64,000 nucleotides of DNA, taken from the NCBI GenBank assembly GCA_963708575.1, contig CAVPTB010000003.1, positions 372,001-436,000 on the forward strand, written 5' to 3'. Shown in pieces: positions 1-9,454 of this stretch (position 1 is the first letter of the stretch; every line of letters starts with the position of its first letter). Source of the DNA: DASVWZ01 sp963708575. GTDB lineage: Bacteria > Acidobacteriota > Terriglobia > Terriglobales > Acidobacteriaceae. A model generated the notes under the pieces. It was not told the DNA's origin and searched no databases. It was given only the letters and a program-made list of their open reading frames with translations. The position numbers and the translations under genes are program-made.

Positions 1-1403
1 TTAGATCCGTCAGCAAAGGCGATATTTGGGTTGGTCACAGTGCCGCCGCCAACCACCGGGTAGGTGAAGGTGTGGAGTGGCGAGGCGGGAATGATGTTGA
101 CCATGTCCTGAAAGTGGACGTTGAGGGAATTCACCTTGTTGGGAGAAACGGTCCAGTTGTGGCCGATGCTCAGATCGTGGAAATTGTTGATGTCAGCATT
201 CGACTGGGTTCCATCCGTAGTGAAAACGGCGCCCAATTGATCGTTAGGCGCCGTCCACTTCTGGCGGCCATAGCGGAGAAACATGTTTTGCTTCTCGTTG
301 ATCTTGTAGTCCAGTTTCACGGTGGCAAGATCGTCGATGTAGGGCGAAGGCAGCGTCGAGACCGGGAATGCGTAGGGGCCACCCGGCAGACTCTGGGTCA
401 TGGTCGCGAAGGTTGTTAAATCACCAATTGTCGCCGGATTGACAGTCAGCGAACCGGGCTCGCGCTTCTGCTCAAATGCGCCGAAAAAGAAAAACTTGTC
501 CTTGATAATGGGACCGCCCACTGATCCGCCGTAGTGATAACGGTGAAGCAGCGCCTTCGGACATTGACTATCCGGAATGACTGGCGTGGCTTCTGCGCAA
601 CCCTTCAGAGTGAAGTAGTCGTTCTTGTTGAGCGCGCTGTTCTGAAACAGTCCGAACAGAGATCCGTGCAGCGTGTTCGTGCCCGACTTGCTGATCACGT
701 TGACCACGGCCGCGACGGAGTGTCCAGCTTCAGCGGTGTAGTGGTCGGTAATCACGTTGAACTCCTGGATGCCTTCCATGGTGAAGTTCTGTACCAGGCC
801 ACCGACAACCAGGTCCTTGTTGTCGCCGCCATCGACGTTGGTATCGACCTGTCGGCCATCGCCGCCGTTTACGCTGATGTTGCCGACGCGACTTTTAGTG
901 GGATCAAACCCCTCGGCCTGACGCACACCAGGAATCAATGTCTCCAGCCCGGCAAAATTCCTGTCCAGGATTGGCAAGGTGGAAACTTCGGTTTGTGTTA
1001 CCGAGCCCACGACCTCGGAGTTCGTCGTCTCGATGAGAGGCGCTTCGGACGTTACCTCAAGAATTTCGTTAGCACCTCCGGGCTTCAGAGTTTGATTGAT
1101 TGTGAGCTCCTGGCCGAGCATGAGATTAATGCTCTTCTGCTCCACTGTGGAGAATCCCTGAGCTTCCACTCGCATGGTGTAAGTTCCGGGGGCTAAGAAT
1201 GGAATCCTATAGCCGCCAGTCGCACCCGAAACGGCAGATTGAGCAAATCCAGTAGTGGGGTTAGTAACAGTTATCTTGGCTTTCGCAAGGGCAGCCCCTT
1301 GGGAGTCAAAAATAGTACCGTTCAGACTCCCGGTTGTTTCCTGGGCCCAGAGGCAGGCCGATGCAGTAAAAATGACGAGCGACAGAAGGATCAGATTCTT
1401 CAC
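1..1403 (-). CDS. Oar-like TonB-dependent receptor with N-terminal carboxypeptidase-regulatory domain (partial)
   Basis: The reverse strand is open from the window edge up to about position 1424 with no stop, so the C-terminal beta-barrel lies outside the window. I place the start at a GTG (1401-1403) because AAGGAG sits seven bases upstream and translation then begins MKNLILLSLVIFTASACLWA, a signal peptide. About 90 residues of CarboxypepD_reg-like Ig fold follow (TGSLNGTIFDSQGAAL, GGYRIPFLAPGTYTMRVEA), then a plug-like region (NGGDGRQVDTNVDGGDN, VVNVISKSGTN, GGSVGGPIIKDKFFFFGAFE). This architecture is the large Oar/TonB family abundant in Acidobacteriota, inserted in the outer membrane; the ligand cannot be read. 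An ATG at 1424 is an alternative start but has no ribosome site. Confidence 0.88.
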   Translation of the reverse strand, partial: MKNLILLSLVIFTASACLWAQETTGSLNGTIFDSQGAALAKAKITVTNPTTGFAQSAVSGATGGYRIPFLAPGTYTMRVEAQGFSTVEQKSINLMLGQELTINQTLKPGGANEILEVTSEAPLIETTNSEVVGSVTQTEVSTLPILDRNFAGLETLIPGVRQAEGFDPTKSRVGNISVNGGDGRQVDTNVDGGDNKDLVVGGLVQNFTMEGIQEFNVITDHYTAEAGHSVAAVVNVISKSGTNTLHGSLFGLFQNSALNKNDYFTLKGCAEATPVIPDSQCPKALLHRYHYGGSVGGPIIKDKFFFFGAFEQKREPGSLTVNPATIGDLTTFATMTQSLPGGPYAFPVSTLPSPYIDDLATVKLDYKINEKQNMFLRYGRQKWTAPNDQLGAVFTTDGTQSNADINNFHDLSIGHNWTVSPNKVNSLNVHFQDMVNIIPASPLHTFTYPVVGGGTVTNPNIAFADGS

Positions 1404-1757
1404 GACAGGGCTCCTTGTGCTCATGACTGAAATAGTCGGAAGGTAGTGCGTGGAGGACGGAGGAACAACCGCTCACGTGAAATGAGTTCATGGTCAACGC
1501 CCCTGTCCCATGCAAAGTGAGCCCAACGGTCAGAGCCCACAGAAAAGAATCGCTGCGCGCGGTATAGCACAAACTTAATCACAAGTCCATGAAATGAGGG
1601 GTTGGTTGTGAGGTACGTCACAATCTGTGGCGCACATAACAGGGGGCGATCGTGAGGACTATTTCTGGAAAGGACGGGGGAGGCGTCGGTTTTGCGGAAG
1701 GATCGGAGACGTCGAACTCGTCGTTAGTTATCCTTGGGAAGTCGAACCAGGTAGTTT
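1404..1757. other. Intergenic region upstream of the Oar-like receptor
   Basis: This 354-base stretch holds the receptor leader. On the reverse strand an extended minus-10-like TGCTATACC occurs at 1561-1569, which would give a leader of about 150 bases; no good minus-35 was found. The short open frames here do not look coding. No other structure was recognised. Confidence 0.3.
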
Positions 1758-1834
1758 TGGTGGCGGCGGTAGGACTCGAACCTACGACCTACGGATTATG
1801 AGACCGTCGCTCTAACCACCTGAGCTACACCGCC
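1758..1834 (-). tRNA. tRNA-Met (anticodon CAU), CCA encoded
   Basis: Read on the reverse strand the segment folds as a 77-base cloverleaf. The acceptor stem GGCGGTG pairs with CGCCGCC (one G-T wobble), the D arm is GCTC..GAGC, the anticodon loop is CTCATAA, the T arm is GTAGG-TTCGAGT-CCTAC, and the gene ends ACCA. The anticodon stem closes with a T-T mismatch next to the loop. G1-C72 pairing excludes initiator tRNA. A CAU anticodon can also belong to tRNA-Ile2 (lysidine-modified); elongator Met is the simpler call but the two cannot be separated by eye. Confidence 0.93.
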
Positions 1835-2039
1835 ACGGTGTCAACACTGGATGAGGGAGGCAATCGGGTCAGGCCTGGATTTGGCCTCAACTAGTCCCTC
1901 AAGGGAGCACGGACAGAACGCTATCCGATATTCCGATTCTAAGAGGCTGCGGGAAATAGTGTCAAACCTGCTACCTCGCCAACCATCTATCCTCTCACGT
2001 CTTGCAACTCGGAACCAGAAACTGGACACTAGAGGTTCC

Positions 2040-2759
2040 ATGAAGGCTATTGCCGTCATTCCGGCACGTCTGGCTTCCACCAGACTTCCGCGCAAAATGC
2101 TGCGGGAGATCGCAGGAAAGCTATTGATTGGGCGGGTATACGAAGCGACCGCGGCTTGCCCGTTGCTGAGCCACACCGTGATCGCCACCGATTCAGACGA
2201 GATCCTGCGAGTGTGCCGGCAAAATGGCTGGAATGCTCAAATGACATCGCCCTCACACCGAAGCGGCACTGAGCGGGTGCGCGAAATCTCCGAATCGATG
2301 AAGGCGGACGTCTACCTGAATGTTCAAGGTGATGAACCGCTCACTCGGCCGGAACACGTAGCGGCGCTCCTGGAACTGATGAATGATCCCGGCATTGAGG
2401 TTGGGACCTTGAAAACCCGTGCGTCCGGCGACGACATTGGCAGCCCCAACGCAGTCAAGGTCACCACCGATCTCTTCGGACGGGCGCTATACTTTTCCCG
2501 GGCGACGATTCCGCACGACCGTGACGGGACCAACCCGCGCTACTTCAAACATCTGGGCTTCTATGCGTATCGAAAACGCGCCCTTGATCGCTTTTGTGCA
2601 CTGCCTGAATCTTCTTTAGAGCGCTCTGAACGCTTGGAGCAACTGCGCTTCCTGGAAAATGGCATCCCGATTCATGTGGCTGAAACTCCCTTTGATACGG
2701 TCGGGGTCGACACCGAAGAAGATCTGCAGAGGGTCGAACGCATTCTCCAGTCATCCTAG
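2040..2759 (+). CDS. kdsB: 3-deoxy-manno-octulosonate cytidylyltransferase (CMP-KDO synthetase)
   Basis: Activates KDO with CTP to give CMP-KDO for lipid A core assembly in the cytoplasm. The 239-residue product begins MKAIAVIPARLASTRLPRKM, the family nucleotide-binding signature, and carries VNLNVQGDEP-like (YLNVQGDEPLT), SPNAVKV and the RSERLEQLRFLENG motif near the end. Length is typical (about 245). The open frame extends 63 codons upstream, but the ATG at 2040 coincides with the family N-terminus, so I use it. No KDO or lipid A neighbours are present; the downstream gene is convergent with an 8-base gap. Confidence 0.96.
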   Translation: MKAIAVIPARLASTRLPRKMLREIAGKLLIGRVYEATAACPLLSHTVIATDSDEILRVCRQNGWNAQMTSPSHRSGTERVREISESMKADVYLNVQGDEPLTRPEHVAALLELMNDPGIEVGTLKTRASGDDIGSPNAVKVTTDLFGRALYFSRATIPHDRDGTNPRYFKHLGFYAYRKRALDRFCALPESSLERSERLEQLRFLENGIPIHVAETPFDTVGVDTEEDLQRVERILQSS

Positions 2760-2766
2760 AGACCGG

Positions 2767-3918
2767 TCAGTCCATGTTGTGGGCCTTGGCCCAGGCTTCG
2801 GCAGCAGCCACTCGCTTGGACATCGCCGGATGCGAGTGAAAATACCACTCAACAATCTTGGAGGGCGTTCTTTCCGACAAATTTTGATCCACCAGCTTGT
2901 TCATCGAGGAGATGAAAGGCGTGATATGCGAAATGGATTCAAACGCGTAACGATCGGCCTGACGCTCGTTATACCGCGAGTAGGCATTGAGCGCCGGGAG
3001 TAACAGGAACGACAGCACGGTCGAGACCAGCACGAGCACGGGAAGATTAGCGAAGTCCGAGAGCGTCTCGAACATGTGGGTACGTTCGACGGCATAATGG
3101 AGCACCCAGTTAGCGGCCCAGAACCCGACCAGGGTCACACCCGCCTGCACCGCAATGCTCTTCAGAATGTGCTTGTGCACATGATGTCCGAGTTCATGGG
3201 CCAGCACCGCTTCTATCTCGTCGGAGGAGTAATTGTCGAGGAGCGTATCCGCAAGAATGATGCGGCGCGTCCTCCCCAACCCGGTAAGCGCGGCGTTCGC
3301 CTTCTTACTCTTTTCCGAGAGATTCCACTTGTAAACGCCGCGCACTCGCGTACCCGCGCGCTCACTCAATGTCACCAGCCGGGCCTTCAGTTCATCGTTA
3401 TTGAGAGGTTCGAATTTATAAAAGATCGGAAACAACACGACCGGAGCGAGTTGCGCCAGTAAAACGAACAGACCGAGAAAAACGACCCATGCGACCAACC
3501 ACCAGTATTGTGGCGACTGGCGAATGATGAAGTAGAGGAGTTCGACAACGATGGCGGCAAGAGCGAGACCGACGAGAAACCCCTTGAACTCATCCCAAAC
3601 CCAGGAGCGGAATTTCTGAGTCGATAAATTGAAGCGATGTTCGAGGCGAAAACCGTAATAGTCGAGTCCGACTCCCAAGACCTTGCTGAGCAACATCAGC
3701 ATCAAGACGTAGAGGAACACCGCGATGGAATATGTTTGAGATGAAATGCGGTAGGCCAAGTCACGTAGAGTTCCATTCCATCCCGTGGCCAGAAGCAGAA
3801 TCAACAAAGCCAATCCGATAAGAAAGTCGGCAATCCCCAGCCATCGGCGGATGCGATTGTAGCGTCGCGCTTCCGGAGAATCCACGGGTGCCTGCAATGT
3901 GGCTACGGTTTCATTCAT
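2767..3918 (-). CDS. M48 family membrane metalloprotease, Ste24/CAAX-protease type
   Basis: A 383-residue membrane protein with several hydrophobic segments (about 30-46, 64-83, 112-133, 139-163, 255-275, 293-311). The zinc motif HELGH lies at 241-245 and the downstream zinc ligand Glu in ERQAD near 319. The stretch NAALTGLGRTRRIILADTLL just before the zinc site is characteristic of Ste24-type members rather than HtpX. Bacterial relatives are thought to act in membrane protein quality control; the substrate is unknown here. It is convergent with kdsB and is followed upstream by a 92-base gap to the phosphohexomutase. Confidence 0.9.
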   Translation of the reverse strand: MNETVATLQAPVDSPEARRYNRIRRWLGIADFLIGLALLILLLATGWNGTLRDLAYRISSQTYSIAVFLYVLMLMLLSKVLGVGLDYYGFRLEHRFNLSTQKFRSWVWDEFKGFLVGLALAAIVVELLYFIIRQSPQYWWLVAWVVFLGLFVLLAQLAPVVLFPIFYKFEPLNNDELKARLVTLSERAGTRVRGVYKWNLSEKSKKANAALTGLGRTRRIILADTLLDNYSSDEIEAVLAHELGHHVHKHILKSIAVQAGVTLVGFWAANWVLHYAVERTHMFETLSDFANLPVLVLVSTVLSFLLLPALNAYSRYNERQADRYAFESISHITPFISSMNKLVDQNLSERTPSKIVEWYFHSHPAMSKRVAAAEAWAKAHNMD

Positions 3919-4010
3919 CGGTAACGGCCATTATTGTACGTGGCCAAGCCGGATTGCGAGACCCAAAAGTGGAGGAATCGGATAGCCCTAAAGGCACGTC
4001 TCTCGCAACA

Positions 4011-5426
4011 TCAAGCGTTCACAAATTGCTCGGCGGTGGCGAGAATTTCTTCCACCAGAGCTGGCGAGGCACTCTCGGCATAAATGCGCAGTAGGGGCTC
4101 AGTTCCCGATGCGCGGAACAGAACCCATGCTTCCGCCCCGTTCCCTTCAGTCGGCGCATCTAGGAAAAACTTAATTCCGTCAAGGTGCTCTTTTCTAAGA
4201 ACAGAATAGGCTCCAAGACGAGTAGTCGAATCTGCACGGGCACGTTGAATCGCGCTCTGCTTCACTTCCTCCGGGATGTGCAAATCGCGCCGGCCATAAT
4301 AGTGCGGGCCATACTCTTGCTGCAGATCAGCCACCAAGCGGCCAAGCGGACGGCCTTCCTCTGCCATGACGTTGGCTAACAGGAGAGAATTCAGAATGCC
4401 GTCACGCTCCGGCAGGAATCGCGAATATCCGATGCCTCCGGACTCCTCTCCTCCGATCAAGATATCCCGCTCCATCATGAGATCCGCAATGTACTTGAAT
4501 CCAATTGGACACTCGTTCAATTTATGGCCATGTTTCTTGGCAATGCGATCCAACATCCCCGTAGTGTTAAATGCACGAACAACTTCGCCTGGCCATTTCT
4601 TGCGAACCATCAACCATTGCAGGAGCACGGAAAAGATCTTGTGAGAGTCAACGAAGCTGCCGTCTTCGGCCACCGCGCCAATCCGATCAGCGTCGCCATC
4701 CGTAGCCAGTCCCGCGTGGCACTTTTCATCGACGACCGTCTTCTGGAGAAGTTCAATGTGAGGCAGAATCGGCTCGGGATTAATCCCGGGGAAAAGCGGA
4801 TTGAGTTCCTGACGAATGGCGATGTAGTCGATTTCGTTGTCTTTGAAAATACCGGGCAGCACACCTCGTCCCGATCCGTACATAGCGTCGATTGCAAACT
4901 TGAATTTCGCTTTTCTTATTGCGTCCAGATCTGCAAATTGCGTGATGGCCCGAACGTAGGCTGGCTTCAGGTCGATTTCGTCAATCTTCGCCTTCTTTCC
5001 TTTGGGCATCGCTCCGGCGTTGAGTTGCTCTTCAATGCTCTTCATGATCGCCGGGGTGGCCGAGCCCCCGAATTTGCCTTTGAACTTCACGCCGTTCCAA
5101 CTCCAGGGGTTGTGGCTGGAGGTGATGACGACTCCGCCCGCAGCCCCCGATTTCTTGACGGCGAACGACACGGCGGGCGTCGGGGTGTAGTCATTCGCAA
5201 GTTTCACCGGAATGCCGGCTTCGGCCAGCAGATCCGCCACAATATGTGCGGCTGTCTGAGAAGCGAAGCGGGTATCGTACCCAACTACGACTCCGTGTTC
5301 GGGATTCTCGTGCTTCAAAACATAGGCGGCGATCGCGCCTGCAACCTTACGGACATTGTCGAAGGTGAAGTCATCGGCAATGATGCCGCGCCAGCCGTCA
5401 GTGCCGAACTTAATGGGGGTGGTCAT
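4011..5426 (-). CDS. Phosphoglucomutase/phosphomannomutase (alpha-D-phosphohexomutase)
   Basis: Interconverts hexose-6-phosphate and hexose-1-phosphate, here most likely supplying mannose-1-phosphate to the adjacent ManC. The 471-residue protein begins MTTPIKFGTDGWRGIIADDF, has the phosphoserine loop VVITSSHNPWSWNG (about residues 99-112), the Mg-binding loop DGDADRIGAV, the sugar-binding GGEESGGIG and the phosphate-binding RASGTEPLLRIY. An in-frame ATG at 5466-5468 lies only six bases after the manC stop and would add 14 residues, which could allow translational coupling; neither start has a clear ribosome site. Glucose versus mannose preference cannot be decided from sequence. Confidence 0.93.
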   Translation of the reverse strand: MTTPIKFGTDGWRGIIADDFTFDNVRKVAGAIAAYVLKHENPEHGVVVGYDTRFASQTAAHIVADLLAEAGIPVKLANDYTPTPAVSFAVKKSGAAGGVVITSSHNPWSWNGVKFKGKFGGSATPAIMKSIEEQLNAGAMPKGKKAKIDEIDLKPAYVRAITQFADLDAIRKAKFKFAIDAMYGSGRGVLPGIFKDNEIDYIAIRQELNPLFPGINPEPILPHIELLQKTVVDEKCHAGLATDGDADRIGAVAEDGSFVDSHKIFSVLLQWLMVRKKWPGEVVRAFNTTGMLDRIAKKHGHKLNECPIGFKYIADLMMERDILIGGEESGGIGYSRFLPERDGILNSLLLANVMAEEGRPLGRLVADLQQEYGPHYYGRRDLHIPEEVKQSAIQRARADSTTRLGAYSVLRKEHLDGIKFFLDAPTEGNGAEAWVLFRASGTEPLLRIYAESASPALVEEILATAEQFVNA

Positions 5427-5474
5427 GTGTATATCGTCGTCATGCGCCGATGGATTTCCAGCCACCATCGAAAG

Positions 5475-6587
5475 CTAGACTAGTTTTCTCAGCCTCTTTT
5501 CGTCCAGGTGCTTTACGACTTTACCAACATCCTGCGCCTGATCGCGGGTCGTTATGAGTAAGGCGTCTGCCGTTTCCACCACGACCAGATTGCTCACCGA
5601 CAGGAGAGCAACGAACTTTCCAGGAGCGTGAACATAGTTGCCCTGAGAATTCAGCGTGAAGATACCTTCACTCACGACGAGGTTGCTGTCGGCAGGATTG
5701 CTCTTGGCTACGTGATGTTCGTGGAGGGCCGTCCAAGACCCAAGATCATTCCAGCCAAAATCGGTGGGCAAGCAGAATATGTTGGACTTTCCCTCCCCAC
5801 GCGCCGAGCGAGGCTCGAGCACTGCGTAGTCGATGCTGATGTTTTCGCACTTCGGATAGAGCCGGCGGAAAGTACTCGCGAAACTGCGCAAACCGTATGA
5901 AGCAGCGATTTTCTGAAGGATGGCGGCGGTTTTAGGCAAGTGCTCTTGCAGAGCTGTGGCGAGCGTCCGGGCACTCCAAAGGAACATCCCGCTGTTCCAG
6001 AAATAATTCCCCGCCTCGAGGAAGGCCGCCGCGCGTTCGGTATCAGGCTTTTCGGTGAAACGACGCACCCGCATTGCCGGACCGTCGGTGGCGGCTCCTA
6101 CCTCGATATAACCGTAGCCGGTTTCTGCGCGGGTGGGACGAATTCCCAGTACGACGATGTTTTCTCCGCTTGCGGCGATCTCGATTCCCTTCTCCAAAAC
6201 AGCACGGTACGCCTTCTCATCGCCAATCACGTGGTCAGACGGGAACAATCCGATGACGGCATCGGGATCGCTACGCATCAGCAGGAAAGCGGCCAAACCG
6301 ATAGCCGGCGCGGTGTTTCGTCCTACTGGCTCCGGAATAATTTGCTGCCGCTTGAGTTTGGGAAGCTGGCGGTAGATTTCGCGCTGTGAATCCTCGTTAG
6401 TGACGATCCAGACCCGGCCCGCAGAGGCGAGAGGAAGCAACCGGGAAACAGTTTGCTGGATCATGGTCTGCTTGCCATCGAGTGCGAGCAATTGCTTGGC
6501 TCGCTTTTTGCGGCTAAGCGGCCAGAAGCGAGTACCACGGCCTCCGGCAAGGATTACGGGATAGAAACTAGTTTTATTTTTGGCCAC
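5475..6587 (-). CDS. manC: Mannose-1-phosphate guanylyltransferase (GDP-mannose pyrophosphorylase)
   Basis: Makes GDP-mannose from GTP and mannose-1-phosphate. The 370-residue product has the nucleotidyltransferase signature YPVILAGGRGTRFWPLSR near residues 9-26, then AKQLLAL, PVGRNTAPAIGLAA, LFPSDHVIGD and FTEKPD. Its length matches the single-domain form; the C-terminal phosphomannose isomerase domain of fused enzymes is absent, and that activity is supplied by the separate gene just upstream. It sits 31 bases after manA and six to 48 bases before the mutase, so the three probably form one transcript. Confidence 0.94.
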   Translation of the reverse strand: MAKNKTSFYPVILAGGRGTRFWPLSRKKRAKQLLALDGKQTMIQQTVSRLLPLASAGRVWIVTNEDSQREIYRQLPKLKRQQIIPEPVGRNTAPAIGLAAFLLMRSDPDAVIGLFPSDHVIGDEKAYRAVLEKGIEIAASGENIVVLGIRPTRAETGYGYIEVGAATDGPAMRVRRFTEKPDTERAAAFLEAGNYFWNSGMFLWSARTLATALQEHLPKTAAILQKIAASYGLRSFASTFRRLYPKCENISIDYAVLEPRSARGEGKSNIFCLPTDFGWNDLGSWTALHEHHVAKSNPADSNLVVSEGIFTLNSQGNYVHAPGKFVALLSVSNLVVVETADALLITTRDQAQDVGKVVKHLDEKRLRKLV

Positions 6588-6618
6588 AATTCACACAAGT
6601 TTGACGTCGACGAATCAG

Positions 6619-7617
6619 CTATTTTCGGACCAGTGGCTCCGGAACGGCATGTCCAGGAAGCGACGATTTCAGCACTTCCAGCGTCCACTGCGGACGCACA
6701 CGGAATTCCTTCAACGACGCCGGAATGACAACTGCGTCTCCCTTAGCCAAAGTTACGGGTTCGCAACCTTCGCTCTCGACTACCCCCGCACCTTCCACGG
6801 CCACCAATATTTTGGCTGAGGTTTTGTCGGAATCATCATCGCGAAAGGTCTGAGGATCTTTCATCTCTAGAAGTTCAACCATGAAGCAAGACGAGATCAC
6901 AAGGGGCGAGCGGCGATTCTCGCTTCCCTCAACTTTCATCGGCGCCGGACGAACCACTTTTCCTGCTCCGGTCTTCTCCTTCAGAACTGACAACCCTTCT
7001 CGGAGGTGAAGTTCTCGCGGCCGTCCGTAATCGTATAAACGATAGGTGGTGTCCGACTGTTGCTGTGTCTCCACGATCACCGAGCCAGGACCCAGTGTGT
7101 GCACAGTTCCGCCAGGAACATAGATCATTTCGCCTTGATACACGTTTATCCAGTTAAGCAACTCCTCGGCGCGCTGCTGATGAATCGCCTGTTCGAAAGC
7201 GGCTCGCGTGACACCATCCTTCAATCCTAGTCCAACCTGAGCTCCGGGTTTCGCATGAGCCACATACCAGCACTCGGTTTTGCCGCAAGTTTGACCCAGG
7301 CGTCCGGCGTGCTCATCGTCGGGATGGACCTGAACGGATAACTTTTCTTCGGGAAACAGGAACTTCAGCAGCAAGGGAAACTGGTTCTTGTTTTGAGCCG
7401 CAGTACCCACCAATTCCGGGCCGAACTTCTCGCTTAGCTCTGAAAGTGAGGCTCCTCGCAAGGGTCCGCTGGCAACCTTGCAGTGATCTCCAGTCAGCCA
7501 TGCCTCCCCAATCTTCTCTTGAAAATGGTGATTGGGGTAAATCGGCCCTAAATCCAAGGCTCCCCACGGACGCGGGTCGAAAACCGGTGACATTAGCAGT
7601 GGATAGAGATCGCTCAT
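6619..7617 (-). CDS. manA: Mannose-6-phosphate isomerase, class I
   Basis: Converts fructose-6-phosphate to mannose-6-phosphate, the entry step to GDP-mannose. The 332-residue sequence has the class I cupin features: LLLKFLFPEEKLSVQVHPDD (zinc-binding region), KTECWYV, MIYVPGGTVHTLGPGSVIVE and QQSDTTYRLYDYGR. It is the first gene of a manA-manC-mutase unit. A second in-frame ATG eight codons in (MSPVFDPRPWG) is an alternative start. No ribosome site is obvious for either. Confidence 0.94.
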   Translation of the reverse strand: MSDLYPLLMSPVFDPRPWGALDLGPIYPNHHFQEKIGEAWLTGDHCKVASGPLRGASLSELSEKFGPELVGTAAQNKNQFPLLLKFLFPEEKLSVQVHPDDEHAGRLGQTCGKTECWYVAHAKPGAQVGLGLKDGVTRAAFEQAIHQQRAEELLNWINVYQGEMIYVPGGTVHTLGPGSVIVETQQQSDTTYRLYDYGRPRELHLREGLSVLKEKTGAGKVVRPAPMKVEGSENRRSPLVISSCFMVELLEMKDPQTFRDDDSDKTSAKILVAVEGAGVVESEGCEPVTLAKGDAVVIPASLKEFRVRPQWTLEVLKSSLPGHAVPEPLVRK

Positions 7618-7721
7618 GCAATTCAGCGTAAAGAAGCCGGTGGAAGGGGGACCGGCACAGTCATCGCACGCTTAGAAGCAGAGTACGACAAAGAAGCTGC
7701 CTTCCCTATCAGGAAATCCTG

Positions 7722-8924
7722 CTACAGGGCCCCAAGGAACTTGCGCATCCGCTCCAGACCGCGATCCAGTTCCTTGACCGAGGTCGCGTAGGAAACGCGG
7801 ATATGCTCGCGCGTCCCGAATCCTTCGCCCGGAACAGTGGCTACGTGTGCTTCACGCAACAGGCGCCCGGCGACATCGGAGGCCGATTTGACGCCGCTTC
7901 GCCCGATAAAAGCTGAAATATTGGGATAAGCGTAAAAAGCTCCTTCGGGCAGAGTGCACTTCACCCCCTCGATAGAACGCAACCCGTTCACGACATGGTC
8001 CCGCAACTTGATGTACTCGGATCGCATATCGGCCACACATTGCTGGGGTCCGTTGAGCGCAGCCACCGCTGCCTTCTGAACGATCGAGGTCGGGTTCGAA
8101 GTCGATTGGCTCTGAAGTTTTTGCATGGCACTGACCAAAGCAGCGGGAGCAAGCGCATATCCCAGCCGCCAACCGGTCATGGCGTAAGTTTTGGAAAGCG
8201 ATCCCACGATAATCATTCGTTCGCGGTAATCACGTAGCGAACCGACGGAAAACAGCTTCCCGGTGTAGTTCAAATACACGTAGCATTCGTCGGAAATGAC
8301 CCAAATACCACGCTCGTGGGCAAACCGGAGCACGTCCGACAAGTCCCCCGGGGACATCACCGCGCCTGAAGGATTGGAGGGCGAATTGAGAATGATCAGC
8401 TTGGTCCGGGGCGTAACGAGTTGCTCAATCATCCGCGCCGTAACCCGGAAGCCCTGATTTTCGTCACTTTCCAGCAAAACGCAATTACCGCCCGCATAGC
8501 GGACGATGTCTTTGAAAGAAACCCAATAGGGAACAGGCAGGATGACTTCGTCGCCGTGGTCAACTAGCACCTGGATGGCGTTGAACAACGCGTGCTTACC
8601 TCCGACGGACGCGATGGACTCTTCGCGACGATAGTCGGATCCGAAGTCTGCGGCGTGCCGATTCACAATGGCGTCGCGCAGCTCTGCCGTACCGCCAACT
8701 GCGGTGTACTTGGAGAAATTGTTTTGGATGGCAGCGATCGCGGCCTCTTTTACATGCTCCGGCGTGGAGAAATGTGGCTCACCGGCTCCGAAATCGACCA
8801 CATCGATTCCCTGTTGGCGAAGCTTGTCCGCCTCTGCCACCACCGCCATGGTGGCGGACGGTTCGATCCGGTTAATCCGTTCGGTCAACTTCACTGCAGG
8901 CGTCGCTTCCGTAACAGGGGTCAT
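7722..8924 (-). CDS. aspC: Pyridoxal-phosphate aminotransferase, class I/II (aspartate aminotransferase type)
   Basis: A 400-residue fold type I aminotransferase. Visible features are the FGAGEPHFSTPEHV N-terminal motif, YTAVGGTAELRDAI, LNSPSNPSGAV (cofactor-binding Asn), ISDECYVYL (Asp that contacts the pyridine nitrogen) and SLSKTYAMTGWRLGY with the Schiff-base lysine at about 245. The sequence resembles thermophile-type subgroup Ib aspartate/prephenate aminotransferases. Its ATG overlaps the coaD stop as ATGA, so the two are translationally coupled. Substrate is inferred only from family resemblance. Confidence 0.9.
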   Translation of the reverse strand: MTPVTEATPAVKLTERINRIEPSATMAVVAEADKLRQQGIDVVDFGAGEPHFSTPEHVKEAAIAAIQNNFSKYTAVGGTAELRDAIVNRHAADFGSDYRREESIASVGGKHALFNAIQVLVDHGDEVILPVPYWVSFKDIVRYAGGNCVLLESDENQGFRVTARMIEQLVTPRTKLIILNSPSNPSGAVMSPGDLSDVLRFAHERGIWVISDECYVYLNYTGKLFSVGSLRDYRERMIIVGSLSKTYAMTGWRLGYALAPAALVSAMQKLQSQSTSNPTSIVQKAAVAALNGPQQCVADMRSEYIKLRDHVVNGLRSIEGVKCTLPEGAFYAYPNISAFIGRSGVKSASDVAGRLLREAHVATVPGEGFGTREHIRVSYATSVKELDRGLERMRKFLGAL

Positions 8925-9454
8925 CCACGTTTCCTTATTTTGGGAGTAGTTGTTGGTTGTAACTTCAGGGTCGGATCCAGCTTCTCTTTTAATCTCTGTT
9001 CTACAAGTGCCGGAACCAAAGAGCCGACAGGGCCGCCCAATTGCGCCACCTCGCGAACCAGCCTGGAACTCAGATAAGAGTATTGTTCAGCCGGCATCAT
9101 GAACACGGTTTCCAGATCCGGTTGTAGTTTGCGATTCATCAGCGCCATTTGCAATTCGTATTCGTAGTCGCTAATCGCGCGAATGCCTCGGAGTACGGCA
9201 CTCGCCTTCATTTTCGCCGCATACTCGACCGTCAATCCGTCAAATGTGTCGACGGTCACATTCCGGAATCCCTTGGTCATCTCCTCAAGCATGTGTTTTC
9301 GCTCGGAGAGTCCAAATAACGGAGACTTCTCAGGGTTACGCAAGATGGCCACAATCAGCTCGTCGAAAATCTTGCTACCGCGTGCAATCAGATCCAAATG
9401 CCCATTGGTAGGGGGATCGAATGTTCCTGGGTAGATCGCCGTGACCTTCTTCAA
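8921..9454 (-). CDS. coaD: Phosphopantetheine adenylyltransferase
   Basis: Catalyses the fourth step of coenzyme A synthesis, adenylating 4'-phosphopantetheine. The 177-residue protein shows the nucleotidyltransferase motif YPGTFDPPTNGHLDLI near the start, ISDYEYELQMALMNRKL and the PAEQYSYLSSRLVREVA C-terminal region. It starts at TTG (9452-9454) with GAGGA four to five bases upstream. The last 15 or so residues (LDPTLKLQPTTTPKIRKRG) extend beyond the usual end of about 160. The stop overlaps the start of the aminotransferase gene by four bases. Confidence 0.96.
   Translation of the reverse strand: MKKVTAIYPGTFDPPTNGHLDLIARGSKIFDELIVAILRNPEKSPLFGLSERKHMLEEMTKGFRNVTVDTFDGLTVEYAAKMKASAVLRGIRAISDYEYELQMALMNRKLQPDLETVFMMPAEQYSYLSSRLVREVAQLGGPVGSLVPALVEQRLKEKLDPTLKLQPTTTPKIRKRG

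Noticed and set aside
534..1196. Plus-strand open frame of 220 codons
   Set aside because: It lies wholly antisense to the Oar-like receptor, whose reverse-strand translation has clear domain motifs.
4524..5483. Plus-strand open frame of 319 codons
   Set aside because: Antisense to the phosphohexomutase gene; its translation has no recognisable motif.
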